From Flavobacteriaceae bacterium (lineage in GTDB: Bacteria > Bacteroidota > Bacteroidia > Flavobacteriales > Flavobacteriaceae): a stretch of DNA of 42,405 nucleotides. Position numbers and translations under genes: made by a program. Positions 8,552 through 17,310 of the stretch are shown here, piece by piece (within the stretch, counting starts at the first letter, position 1; every line of letters starts with the position of its first letter). The stretch lies in contig PACV01000066.1 in NCBI GenBank assembly GCA_002702875.1, positions 1-42,405 on the forward strand, given 5' to 3'. The notes beneath the pieces are model-generated. The model searched no databases, had not been told where the DNA came from, and saw only the letters and a list, made by a program, of their open reading frames with translations.

Positions 8552-9856
8552 ATGAATATTAAATATAACAATGGTAGAAGAAAATTTATAAAAAAATCTT
8601 TAAGTGTTTTTAGTGGAATTGTTATAGTTCCCAGACATGTTTTAGGAAGAGGATTTGTTTCTCCAAGTGATAAAATCAATCTAGGTTTTATAGGAACTGG
8701 AGTGCAAGGAAGATATTTGATGAAAGAATTTAATAAAATAAATGAAGTTAATATCATTGGTGCATCAGACATTGAGTTAGCAAAACTTGACCTTTTTGAA
8801 AGTGACTTTAAAAAAAATATTGCAAATTTTAACAAGAATAAATCTTCTTTAGGATTCAAAAAAAAATCAAGTTACCATGATATTATCAAAATGAAAGAAA
8901 TAGATGCAGTAGTAGTGGCAACTCCTGATCATTGGCATGCAAAAAACTGTATTGATGCACTTAATAATGGTTTGGATGTTTTTTGCGAAAAACCAACTTC
9001 TCATACTTTAAAAGAGGGGAGAATGATAGTTGATGCAGTAAAAAAAAATAAGTCTATTTTTCAAACAGGGAGCATGCAAAGATCTTGGTTTGTTTTCAGA
9101 CACGCTGTTGAATTAGTCAGAAATGGATACCTAGGAACAATTAAAAAAGTTATTGTCAATGTTGGAGATCCTGCAATTCCGTGCGATTTACCTGCTGAGA
9201 CACCACCCTCTACACTAAACTGGGATCATTGGTTAGGATCAGCACCATTTCGACCTTACAACAGTATTCTATCTCCACCTGTTGAACAAACCCATTTTCC
9301 CAGATGGAGATTTTACGAAGAGTATGGAGGTGGAATTTTAGCTGACTGGGGTGCTCATATGTTTGATATTGCTCAATGGGGTTTAAATCAAGATGACTCT
9401 GGACCAGTTAGATATATTCCACCAATTAAACCAAACTCTAAAGTTGGATTAAAAATGTTTTATAAAAATGGTGTGGAAATGGAACACAATAAGTATAGTC
9501 CTGATGGAGGATTTGGGGTAAAATTTATTGGATCAGATGGAAATTTGATTGTTACAAGAGAAAAAATAATAACAAATCCCAAGTCTATCTCTAAAATTAA
9601 AATAAGTGAAAGTCAGAAAAGAGTATATAAAAGTGATAATCATTACACTGATTGGATAAAATCAATTAAATCTAGAAAAGATCCTATTTGTAATGCTGAG
9701 GTTGGTCATAGAACTTCATCAATTTGTCAAATAGGTAATATTGCTTACAAATTAAATCAACCTCTTGATTGGGATCCAAAAAAAGAGGTCTTTTCAAACA
9801 ATTCTAAAGCAAATAAATTAAGAGGAAAAAAATATAGGAAGCCTTTTAAAATTTAA
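8552..9856 (+). CDS. Tat-exported Gfo/Idh/MocA-family oxidoreductase (second copy)
   Basis: 434 residues. Twin-arginine signal with RR at 9-10 (GRRKFIK) and a hydrophobic region to about 27. Rossmann motif GTGVQG at 48-53, EKP at 146-148, and active-site block DWGAHMFDIAQW with H269 and D272. TPDHWHAKN (about 124-132) is typical of the exported subfamily. It is only distantly like the copy at 4262-5611, especially in the second domain and C-terminus, so the two probably act on different substrates. ATG start. Followed after 24 bp by the PorP/SprF gene, but probably functionally unrelated to it. NAD(P)-dependent sugar or polyol oxidation in the periplasm is the likely chemistry. Confidence 0.85.
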   Translation: MNIKYNNGRRKFIKKSLSVFSGIVIVPRHVLGRGFVSPSDKINLGFIGTGVQGRYLMKEFNKINEVNIIGASDIELAKLDLFESDFKKNIANFNKNKSSLGFKKKSSYHDIIKMKEIDAVVVATPDHWHAKNCIDALNNGLDVFCEKPTSHTLKEGRMIVDAVKKNKSIFQTGSMQRSWFVFRHAVELVRNGYLGTIKKVIVNVGDPAIPCDLPAETPPSTLNWDHWLGSAPFRPYNSILSPPVEQTHFPRWRFYEEYGGGILADWGAHMFDIAQWGLNQDDSGPVRYIPPIKPNSKVGLKMFYKNGVEMEHNKYSPDGGFGVKFIGSDGNLIVTREKIITNPKSISKIKISESQKRVYKSDNHYTDWIKSIKSRKDPICNAEVGHRTSSICQIGNIAYKLNQPLDWDPKKEVFSNNSKANKLRGKKYRKPFKI

Positions 9857-9880
9857 TATTTTTGCTTTATTAACTTAAGT

Positions 9881-10810
9881 ATGAAATATTTAACAGTATT
9901 TTTTTTTCTTTTTTGTTTATCAACTATTAAATCTCAAGAAACTAGCACACTATTTAATAGATCAAATTTATCTTTATTTAATCCCTCCTTTACAGGAATT
10001 GATGGTTCACTTGCATCATTATCAACCAGAAGTCAATGGTCTGGCGTTGAAGATGCACCTCGGGTTAATAGTTTTATTTATCATTTTCATAAAAAGAAAA
10101 AAGTTAATCTGGGGATAGTTATTCAAAATGACAAAGTATTTATTGAGAACAAAACATATTTAGTTTTTAACTATAATTATAATTTAAAACTTAGTGAGGA
10201 TAGAATTTTGTATTTAGGCTTAAAAGCAGGTGGATATTACAATGATATTAATATTAATGAAGTTTCTGATAAAAGAATATTTAACACATACAACCCTGCA
10301 TTAAAACCTGTTGAAAGCTATATTAATCCAGTCTTTGGCTTGGGATTTAACTATGTTGCACCAAATTATTTTTTAGGTATTGGAATGCCAAATCTTTTTA
10401 AAAACAAGAGGTACAAGGATTCTAGTGAATTTAAGTCCACAGCGAGTGATTATTCATATTTTCATTTTACTTTGGGTAGTTCAATAAAGTTGAATGAGTC
10501 AATAAAAATCAACCCATTGATTAATTATTTTTCAATTCCCGATGATAAAAATATTTTTTCAGCAAATATAGATTTATCGTTTGATGACAAATATTTTATT
10601 GGTCCTGTTTTATCAAACAGAAATGATCTAGGATTATTCTTATTACTTAAATTAAATTCAAATTTTGATCTCGGTTACGGTTATGAATTTACCAGCAATG
10701 CCATAAGTGAGGTTATTAAAAATCCTACTCATGAGCTTTTACTTAAAATCAAGTTTAACAAAAAAATCCCTAAGGATAGTGAAAATGTAATTGAAAATAA
10801 TGATGAGTAA
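9881..10810 (+). CDS. PorP/SprF-family outer-membrane protein of the type IX secretion system
   Basis: 309 residues. Signal peptide to about residue 18, then the typical family opening: FNRSNLSLFNPSFTGIDGS, then TRSQWSGVEDAPR. The rest alternates polar and hydrophobic residues as in an outer-membrane beta barrel, with aromatic strands such as PVFGLGFNYVAPNYFLGIG. PorP/SprF proteins are usually encoded beside secreted proteins with a type B (gliding-associated) C-terminal domain and help their secretion or surface attachment. SprF with the adhesin SprB in Flavobacterium johnsoniae is the model. Here the gene overlaps the start of exactly such a protein, so this is very likely its dedicated partner. 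Confidence 0.88.
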   Translation: MKYLTVFFFLFCLSTIKSQETSTLFNRSNLSLFNPSFTGIDGSLASLSTRSQWSGVEDAPRVNSFIYHFHKKKKVNLGIVIQNDKVFIENKTYLVFNYNYNLKLSEDRILYLGLKAGGYYNDININEVSDKRIFNTYNPALKPVESYINPVFGLGFNYVAPNYFLGIGMPNLFKNKRYKDSSEFKSTASDYSYFHFTLGSSIKLNESIKINPLINYFSIPDDKNIFSANIDLSFDDKYFIGPVLSNRNDLGLFLLLKLNSNFDLGYGYEFTSNAISEVIKNPTHELLLKIKFNKKIPKDSENVIENNDE

Positions 10811-13800
10811 ATTCAAATATCTTTTATTTTTTATTTTATTTATTTCTTTCACAATTTCAAATGCGCAAGATTTTTTTCTTGACGCCAATGGTGTTACAAT
10901 TAAGTGTCCTGCTGCAGCTGTTGGTGATACAGGTATTGTTGGAGGCGATACATATGTAAAAGTCGATCGTGCATCATTGGTGGCAAGTATTACTGCAGGT
11001 GATAATGTTCAATTTTGCTGTACATCTGGAATAACTGATATGAGTTCTTTATTTAATGGCAGAGCAGGATTTAATAAAAATATAGGGGGATGGGATACAG
11101 CTAGTGCTACTACAATGTATGAAATGTTTGAGAGTGCCGAAAATTTTAACCAAGACATTGGAAGTTGGGATACTTCAAATGTAATAGACATGAGAGAAAT
11201 GTTTCGTAGAGCTTTTGATTTTAATAAAGACATAGGTAATTGGAATGTTTCTAAGGTTAAAAGTATGTATGAAATGTTCATGAATGCTAATAGTTTTAAT
11301 CAAAATATAGGTGGTTGGAATACCTCTGGTGTAAGTTCCAGCACTGGATTTCAAAAGACCTTTAGAGGAGCTTCATCATTCAATAATGGAGAGCTACCAG
11401 GAAATTCAAATAACCCTTTAAATTGGAATCTCACTGGGGGGGTAACTGATGTTCAGCAAATGTTTTATCAAGCCTTAGTATTCAATCAAGATCTTCCTTT
11501 TAATACCACTAATATAGAAGATTTTACAAATATGTTTTTTCAAGCAAAGGATTTTAATCGCCCTTTGAATTCTTGGACAATAAAGACTACCGGTAATGTA
11601 AAAATGAGAGAGATGTTTAATGAAGCCGAAAGTTTTAATCAACCTCTAGATAATTGGAATGTATCAAGGGTTATCTCAATGAGAAGTATGTTCAGAAGAG
11701 CATATGCGTTTAATCAAGACATAGGCGGTTGGAATGTAGGGAATGTTACAAATATGCAACAAATGTTTCAAAATGCAACAAGTTTTGATAAAGATATAGG
11801 TGGGTGGAATGTATCAAAGGTTAAAGATGTGTATAGAATGTTCTATAGTGAATTTCATGATGGTCAGAATAGAATTGTTGCTTTTAATCAAGATATTTCA
11901 AATTGGAACACCTCCAACTTCAAGAATATGAGTGAAATGTTTGCGTCAAAATCTCCTTGTCCTTCAGGTGCATTTCAAAATGGAGGTCAACCGCTGGACT
12001 GGGATGATGGTTTTCGTGGACAAGCGAACATGAATTTAATGTTCTATAGATCAGACTTCAATAAGGACATATCCGCTTGGAATACTACCAATGTAAAAGA
12101 TATGAGTAGAATGTTTGAGAGTTCTAAATTTAACAATGGTGGTGTAGCAATGTGTTGGAATGATGGGTTTACTTCAAATGCCACTATGGAAAAAATGTTC
12201 TATGACAACGATTTTATAAATGTGGATTTATCGTGCTGGGATACATCCAATGTAATTAATATGATGTCAATGTTTGAGTTCGCTGGAAACTTTAACAATG
12301 GGGGAGTTGCTCTTAATTGGGATGATGGTTTTGGTGTAAATGCTAATCTTTCTAGGATGTTTAGGGAAACTGGATATAGCTTTAATCAAGATATTTCAAG
12401 TTGGAATACTTCAAATGTTCAAAAAATGAATAACATGTTTGATAGAAACTATGTTTTTAATAATGGTCAAGGTGCTGGTCAATCGACTGCATCACTTAAC
12501 ACTTGGGACACGTCTAACGTGGATAATATGTTTGCGATGTTTTTTCGCTCTGGTAGTTTTAATCAAGACATAGGTGAGTGGGATGTATCAAATGTAACAG
12601 ATATGAGACAAATGTTCAAACAAGGTGGCCCACCAGGTCCAGGTATAATGAGATTTGATAGAGATATCTCAACTTGGTGTGTTCAGCATATTCCCATAGA
12701 ACCAAACGAATTTAATGCTGCAGGTAGCGTTATTAGAGCAGAATATAGGCCTTTGTGGGGAGAATCTTGTGGTGCTAAAGTAATTTTAACTGATTCAGAT
12801 GGTGATAACAAGTTGACAAATACAGAAACGGCCATTATTACAGCCACTTTTGATAAGGATATGAATAGTAGCCCCCAATATAGTTTAAACGGTGGTACTT
12901 ATTCTAATCTTACTTCTACTGGAGATCCCAAAATTTGGACTCATACTTTAGTGGCTGATTTATTGTCAAGCGGAAATTACACAATAACTGTATCTGGAAC
13001 ATGTGTTGTAGGTGGGTATGCATATAATTCATCAGGTGGTATCATTGATGGTGATGAAACTTCAGTTGATAGCATAACTTTTGAAATTGATAAAATACCA
13101 ACTATAAATGCAGCAGATATAAGCAAAACATTCGGTGATTCAAACTTTAGTGTTTCACCAACCTCTAATAGTACCGGTAATATTAGTTTTGCATTAGTCA
13201 CCCCAGGTATTGTTTCAATAACAGGAACAAATACTTTCTCAATTGTTAAAGCAGGTTCAACTGTAGTCTCAGTTACTCAAGCATCAGACGGAAATTTTAA
13301 TTCTACAACTGTAACATTTACCCTAACAGTCAACAAGGCTTCACCTATAATTACTGTATCTGATATAAGTAAAACTTATGGAGATTCGGACTTTAATTTA
13401 ACTGCGTCTTCCACAAGCCTAGCAACAACAACATTTGTTTCAACATTTGGAGTAATTTCAATATCTGGTAATACAGCATCTATTTTAAGTTCTGGAGAAA
13501 GAATAGTTACTGTAAGTCAAGTAGAGAACGAAAATTATCTATCTGCAACAGCTACATTTAAAGTAATTGTAGATAGAGCTGACACTGATATAACAGTTGG
13601 TGATTTTAATAAAGTTTATGGCGATTTTGATTTTTTTGTGTCCCCATCATCTCTTAATAGTAGTCTGTATTCTTTTACACCCCAAACGTCTGGAGTCGTT
13701 TCTTTCACAGGTAACAAGGTTTCAATTATTGGGGCCGGTTCAACCGTTGTTTTGGTGACACAAAATCAGGATTCTAAGTATAATTCTTCAACTACAACAT

Positions 13801-16800
13801 TTACAATTAATGTTGATAAAGCAGATCCAACAATAAATGTTTCGGATATTACAAAAACATTTGATGATCCAGACTTTACAATTCCAGTAACATCAAATAG
13901 TTCAGGAACACTTAGTCTATTTGCTTTAACACCAAATATAATTTCATTGGTTGGTGATTCAGCATCCATTCTTGGAGCTGGTACAACTATTGTTTCAGTA
14001 ACTCAAGCAGAATCCAGCAACTTCAATTCATTAACTGTTTCGTTGAATGTAACAATCAATAAAAAATCAACTCATACAATTTCAATTTCAGATATTTTTA
14101 AAACTTATGGAGACCCTGTATTTACATTGAATCCGATATCGTCTAGCACAGGTAGTTATACATTTACTCCAGATATAGCTGGTGTTGTATCGATAACAAA
14201 TAACCTTGTGTCAATAACTCGTGCTGGGACAACAACAATTACCGTAAATCAGAGTGCTGACCAAAATTATGAGGCTACATCTACAACATTTAAAATTTTC
14301 GTTGGTAAAGGCGTATCATCATTAAATTTAGCTGAAATAACTAAAACATTTGGAGATGAATCATTTACAATAACTCCAACAACTAATAGTACCGGAGCAA
14401 TTACTTACACAGTTTCAGATACAAGAATAGGCTCAGCAATAGGAAATTTAATAGCAATAAATGGTGCGGGATCTACAAAAATTAAAATTGAACAATCGTC
14501 TGATGATAAATTTAATTCAAAAATTATATATGTTAATCTTACTGTTTTAAAAGCATCTCACAATGTAATTTTTAATGATATTGTTAAAACATATGGTGAT
14601 CCTGATTTCTTATTGTCATTTACCTCCTCTAGTACTGGTGATTTTAGTTTAGAGTCTCTTGATCCAACTGTTGTTTCAATTATTGGTAGTAATACCTCAA
14701 TTTTGTCAGCAGGGACTTCCATTGTATCAGTAACACAGATGTCAGATAGTAATTATCAGTCTTTAACTGGATCCTTTACAATTACAGTTAACAAAGCAAA
14801 CCCAAAGATTAATATTACAGATATAGTTAAAAACTATAATGACCCTGATTTTTATCTATCAGCTACTTCCAGTAGCACAGGATTATTTCAGTATTTTCCT
14901 CTAAAACTTGGGGTTGTTTCGATAAATGGAAGTAGCACAACAATATTATCTGCTGGTTCTACAGTTGTTTCTGTTACTCAGGCTACTGACCTAAATTATA
15001 ATTCAGCAACTACTACCTTTACAGTTTCAATAAATAAAACAGATTTGGGCATATCATGGGTACCTTCATATAACTCCGTTTTTGGAGACCCTCCTTTTAA
15101 TGTCAATCAGCCAGTTTTTGATGCAAGTTATACTGGCAGTATAACTTATTCCTCTTCTGATAATTCTATTGCTACAATCGATCCTATTTCAGGTTCGATT
15201 AATATTTTAAAAGTGGGTAATATTATTTTAACAGCTAATTTTTCATCTGATAATAATTATTTATCAAATTCTGCTACAACAACTTTAAGTATATCAAAAT
15301 CTCCACAATCTATTAGAGTAAGGACTTTACCAATTACTAAACCACTAAAAGATTTTAGTGTTTTTTCTATTACAGCTACCTCTACATCTGGTGCTCCTGT
15401 ATACATATCAATGTTAGCTGGATCAGCAGCAACAATAACTGGATCAGTTACTAATGTAAGTCTTGATAATATTGCTTTAACAGGATTGGTTACTTTGACT
15501 TTTTTTACTAAAAGTCCTGATCATCCAAATTACAAAATTGAGAGCATAACATTGACAATGGATGTTGTTAAATTAAATCAGAATATTTCACCTCCACCAC
15601 AACCAATTATATATTTAAATTATAGAGAAAATTTAAATTATACATTAAACACAACAGCCGACTCAGGACTGCCAGTCTCATATCTTTTAAGTCCTTCATC
15701 TATTGCAGTTTTATCAGGAGATACAATAAGTTTTAGTGATGTTGGAACTTCAACAGTTGATGCCATTCAACCAGGGAACAATCAATATAATGAAGCTCCT
15801 GTTATGAAATATATATTTAGGGTATTGCCTGGAAAATCTAGTTTGTCGGATTTTAGCATTCCTGATAAAATATACAATGATCCGGATTTTATTTTTTCTG
15901 GACCTACATCTAATCGTCCTGGTGACATTATTTTTGTTAGCACTGATAATTCAATAGCTGAAGTTTTAGGAAATAAAATAATTATCAAAGGAGTTGGTCA
16001 ATGTGAAATTATAGCAATTCAACCTGCAAGTTCTAAGTATACAAGAGCAACATCAAGAGCTACATTTAAAGTTTTAGATTTAGATTCTGACAATGATGGA
16101 GTAGGAGATAGTATTGATAATTGTCCAAGTGTATTTAATCCCGATCAGAAAGACTTAGATTTAGACGGAATTGGAGATTTGTGTGATGATGATGATGATA
16201 ATGATGGGTTTTCTGATGAATTAGAGTTAAGGTGTGGCTCACAGACAAATAGTGTTGATAGTAGACCAATTGATTCTGATTTTGATGGTGATCCAGATTG
16301 TAATGATTTAGATGACGATAATGATGGGTGGTCTGATTTGATTGAATTAGAGTGTGGCTCAGACCCACTGAATTTAAATAGCACTTTACTTGATACTGAT
16401 AAGGATGGAATTGCTAATTGCAAGGATACTGATGACGATGGTGATAGTTACTTAGACGAAGATGAATTACAATGTGGTAGTGATCCACTTGATTTTAATT
16501 CGATTCCAACTGATACAGATAATGATAAAATCCCTAATTGTATTGATATAGATGATGATGGTGATGGTTGGATAGACTCAATAGAATTGGAGTGTGGAAG
16601 TGATCCTTTAGATTTTTCGTCAACTTTAACTGATACTGATGATGATAAAATTTCAAATTGTAAAGATAGTGACGACGATAATGATGGTTGGTCTGACGAA
16701 ACAGAAATAAAATGTGGAACAGATCCTTTAGATTATTTTGATGTTCCTTTAGACAGAGATAGTGATGGTATTGCAAGCTGTGAGGATGAAAATGACGATG

Positions 16801-17069
16801 AGGTTTATGTTTCTCCTCTATTAACACCTAATGTCATTGGACCTGAGTCAACATGGAAAATAAAAAATATTGAGCAGTATACTACTTCAAATGTTAAAGT
16901 ATATGACAGAAATGGATTTTTAGTTTTTGAGAAAAATAATTATCAAAATGATTGGACAGGAAATCGCTTAGATACTGGAAAATTATTGAGAGTATGTTCT
17001 TATTATTACTTAATTGAAATAAGCGAAACTAATAAGATTAAAAAAGGTTGGTTGTATATAACATATTAA
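10800..17069 (+). CDS. Giant type IX-secreted surface protein: DUF285/BspA repeats, Ig/MBG-like repeats, calcium-type repeats, type B C-terminal domain
   Basis: About 2089 residues. ATG starts at 10800 and 10803 are possible and both lie inside the end of the PorP/SprF gene; a TTG at 10791 is less likely. Domains, in order: signal peptide (to about 25); about 20 repeats of the kind FNQDIGGWNVSNVTNMQQMF (about 75-640), the DUF285/BspA type; an Ig-like domain with DSDGDNKL (about 660-765); about 12 tandem ~80-residue Ig/MBG-like repeats with K-T-[FY]-G-D near the start (about 767-1760); acidic Cys-containing thrombospondin-3-like repeats (about 1762-2000); and a C-terminal domain ending in KKGWLYITY. 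The last domain has the type B features (KVYDRNGFLVFEKNNYQNDW), the signal for T9SS export with SprF. Likely a surface adhesin or gliding/attachment protein. The DUF285 part may mediate binding, and the Asp-rich part probably binds calcium. Confidence 0.88.
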   Translation: MMSKFKYLLFFILFISFTISNAQDFFLDANGVTIKCPAAAVGDTGIVGGDTYVKVDRASLVASITAGDNVQFCCTSGITDMSSLFNGRAGFNKNIGGWDTASATTMYEMFESAENFNQDIGSWDTSNVIDMREMFRRAFDFNKDIGNWNVSKVKSMYEMFMNANSFNQNIGGWNTSGVSSSTGFQKTFRGASSFNNGELPGNSNNPLNWNLTGGVTDVQQMFYQALVFNQDLPFNTTNIEDFTNMFFQAKDFNRPLNSWTIKTTGNVKMREMFNEAESFNQPLDNWNVSRVISMRSMFRRAYAFNQDIGGWNVGNVTNMQQMFQNATSFDKDIGGWNVSKVKDVYRMFYSEFHDGQNRIVAFNQDISNWNTSNFKNMSEMFASKSPCPSGAFQNGGQPLDWDDGFRGQANMNLMFYRSDFNKDISAWNTTNVKDMSRMFESSKFNNGGVAMCWNDGFTSNATMEKMFYDNDFINVDLSCWDTSNVINMMSMFEFAGNFNNGGVALNWDDGFGVNANLSRMFRETGYSFNQDISSWNTSNVQKMNNMFDRNYVFNNGQGAGQSTASLNTWDTSNVDNMFAMFFRSGSFNQDIGEWDVSNVTDMRQMFKQGGPPGPGIMRFDRDISTWCVQHIPIEPNEFNAAGSVIRAEYRPLWGESCGAKVILTDSDGDNKLTNTETAIITATFDKDMNSSPQYSLNGGTYSNLTSTGDPKIWTHTLVADLLSSGNYTITVSGTCVVGGYAYNSSGGIIDGDETSVDSITFEIDKIPTINAADISKTFGDSNFSVSPTSNSTGNISFALVTPGIVSITGTNTFSIVKAGSTVVSVTQASDGNFNSTTVTFTLTVNKASPIITVSDISKTYGDSDFNLTASSTSLATTTFVSTFGVISISGNTASILSSGERIVTVSQVENENYLSATATFKVIVDRADTDITVGDFNKVYGDFDFFVSPSSLNSSLYSFTPQTSGVVSFTGNKVSIIGAGSTVVLVTQNQDSKYNSSTTTFTINVDKADPTINVSDITKTFDDPDFTIPVTSNSSGTLSLFALTPNIISLVGDSASILGAGTTIVSVTQAESSNFNSLTVSLNVTINKKSTHTISISDIFKTYGDPVFTLNPISSSTGSYTFTPDIAGVVSITNNLVSITRAGTTTITVNQSADQNYEATSTTFKIFVGKGVSSLNLAEITKTFGDESFTITPTTNSTGAITYTVSDTRIGSAIGNLIAINGAGSTKIKIEQSSDDKFNSKIIYVNLTVLKASHNVIFNDIVKTYGDPDFLLSFTSSSTGDFSLESLDPTVVSIIGSNTSILSAGTSIVSVTQMSDSNYQSLTGSFTITVNKANPKINITDIVKNYNDPDFYLSATSSSTGLFQYFPLKLGVVSINGSSTTILSAGSTVVSVTQATDLNYNSATTTFTVSINKTDLGISWVPSYNSVFGDPPFNVNQPVFDASYTGSITYSSSDNSIATIDPISGSINILKVGNIILTANFSSDNNYLSNSATTTLSISKSPQSIRVRTLPITKPLKDFSVFSITATSTSGAPVYISMLAGSAATITGSVTNVSLDNIALTGLVTLTFFTKSPDHPNYKIESITLTMDVVKLNQNISPPPQPIIYLNYRENLNYTLNTTADSGLPVSYLLSPSSIAVLSGDTISFSDVGTSTVDAIQPGNNQYNEAPVMKYIFRVLPGKSSLSDFSIPDKIYNDPDFIFSGPTSNRPGDIIFVSTDNSIAEVLGNKIIIKGVGQCEIIAIQPASSKYTRATSRATFKVLDLDSDNDGVGDSIDNCPSVFNPDQKDLDLDGIGDLCDDDDDNDGFSDELELRCGSQTNSVDSRPIDSDFDGDPDCNDLDDDNDGWSDLIELECGSDPLNLNSTLLDTDKDGIANCKDTDDDGDSYLDEDELQCGSDPLDFNSIPTDTDNDKIPNCIDIDDDGDGWIDSIELECGSDPLDFSSTLTDTDDDKISNCKDSDDDNDGWSDETEIKCGTDPLDYFDVPLDRDSDGIASCEDENDDEVYVSPLLTPNVIGPESTWKIKNIEQYTTSNVKVYDRNGFLVFEKNNYQNDWTGNRLDTGKLLRVCSYYYLIEISETNKIKKGWLYITY
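11031..12690 (+). repeat. Array of about 20 DUF285/BspA-type repeats (protein level)
   Basis: Each unit is about 24-30 residues, with a W-[ND]-[TV]-S-N-V core followed by a Met-rich M-x-x-M-F turn and FN-[QK]-DI. Several units have insertions (GGQPLDWDDGF, GNSNNPLNWNL). The central Trp is kept in nearly all units. DNA copies are diverged, so the array is old and is not a recent tandem amplification. Confidence 0.85.
13098..16077 (+). repeat. About 12 tandem ~80-residue Ig/MBG-like repeats (protein level)
   Basis: The eight repeats from 13098 to about 15040 follow one plan: I-x-x-x-[DE]-I-x-K-[TN]-[FY]-x-D-x-x-F, then SSSTG, then VVSI-x-G, then AG-[ST]-T-x-V-[ST]-V-x-Q, then a linker ending V-[ND]-K-[AT]. 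From about 15041 the units diverge (FGDPPFNV, then one with no GD motif), and the last unit returns to IYNDPDF. They should form a stiff stalk of beta-sandwich domains that holds the N-terminal part away from the cell. Confidence 0.82.
16084..16800 (+). repeat. Asp-rich calcium-type repeats with paired cysteines (thrombospondin-3-like)
   Basis: A first TSP3-like unit (DSDNDGVGDSIDNCP) leads into about five units of ~38 residues. Each has the plan ELECGSDPL, a short linker, DTDxDxIxNC, then DxDDDxDGW. Every unit keeps two cysteines at fixed places, which suggests regular disulfides, and D-x-D-x-D-G loops that should bind calcium. Long open frames on the opposite strand here are products of the repeat and codon pattern. 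Confidence 0.8.
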
Positions 17070-17073
17070 AAAA

Positions 17074-17104
17074 TCCCTAATACATTAATTATTGATATTA
17101 GGGA
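17074..17104. terminator. Intrinsic, probably bidirectional terminator after the giant gene
   Basis: TCCCTAATA (17074-17082) pairs perfectly with TATTAGGGA (17096-17104) around a 13-nt loop. A run of A lies on the left (T-run on the minus strand) and ATTTAT on the right. It starts 5 bp after the stop codon of the giant gene and lies 9 bp beyond the 3' end of the convergent tRNA gene, so it can serve both. Confidence 0.75.
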
Positions 17105-17113
17105 ATTTATATG

Positions 17114-17198
17114 CGGAGAAAGAGGGATTCGAACCCCCGGAGGTGTGACCCTCAACAGTTTTCAAGACTGCCGCATTCGACCACTCTGCCATTTCTCC
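17114..17198 (-). tRNA. tRNA-Ser (anticodon UGA)
   Basis: 85 nt on the minus strand. Acceptor stem GGAGAAA/TTTCTCC with discriminator G; anticodon stem GCAGT/ACTGT with loop CTTGAAA, giving anticodon TGA; a long variable arm typical of class II tRNA; T-arm with loop TTCGAAT. The 3' CCA is not encoded (the next bases are CA T) and must be added after transcription. A TAnnTTTG element lies just upstream. Confidence 0.95.
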
Positions 17199-17207
17199 AG
17201 TTGAATG

Positions 17208-17215
17208 CAAATATA
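17208..17215 (-). promoter_or_regulatory. -7 promoter element (TATATTTG) for tRNA-Ser
   Basis: Exact match to the Bacteroidota housekeeping -7 consensus TAnnTTTG on the minus strand, ending 9 bp before the tRNA 5' end, the distance expected for a start just ahead of the tRNA. No good -33 TTG is seen at the usual spacing. Confidence 0.65.
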
Positions 17216-17297
17216 CAGTTCATTTTTACATTTAAAAAACTTTTCTGTTAGATGGAATTAAATTGAATATTGTTATATTTTAAAAATTAAGTTTATT

Positions 17298-17305
17298 TAA
17301 GTTTG
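17298..17305 (+). promoter_or_regulatory. -7 promoter element (TAAGTTTG) for the TSUP permease gene
   Basis: Exact TAnnTTTG match ending 5 bp before the ATG at 17311, so transcription would start at or almost at the start codon. A near-copy, TAAGTTTA, lies 10 bp further upstream (17288-17295). Confidence 0.5.
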
Positions 17306-17310
17306 TAAGT

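Noticed and set aside
16135-16827. Several open frames on the minus strand inside the Asp-rich repeats
   Set aside because: They are His/Asn/Leu-rich shadows of GAT/GAC-rich plus-strand codons, with no start signals or known domains.
10800-17069. CRISPR-like or satellite DNA from the many repeats
   Set aside because: Repeats are at protein level, diverged in DNA, and continue in one coding frame with no spacer pattern.
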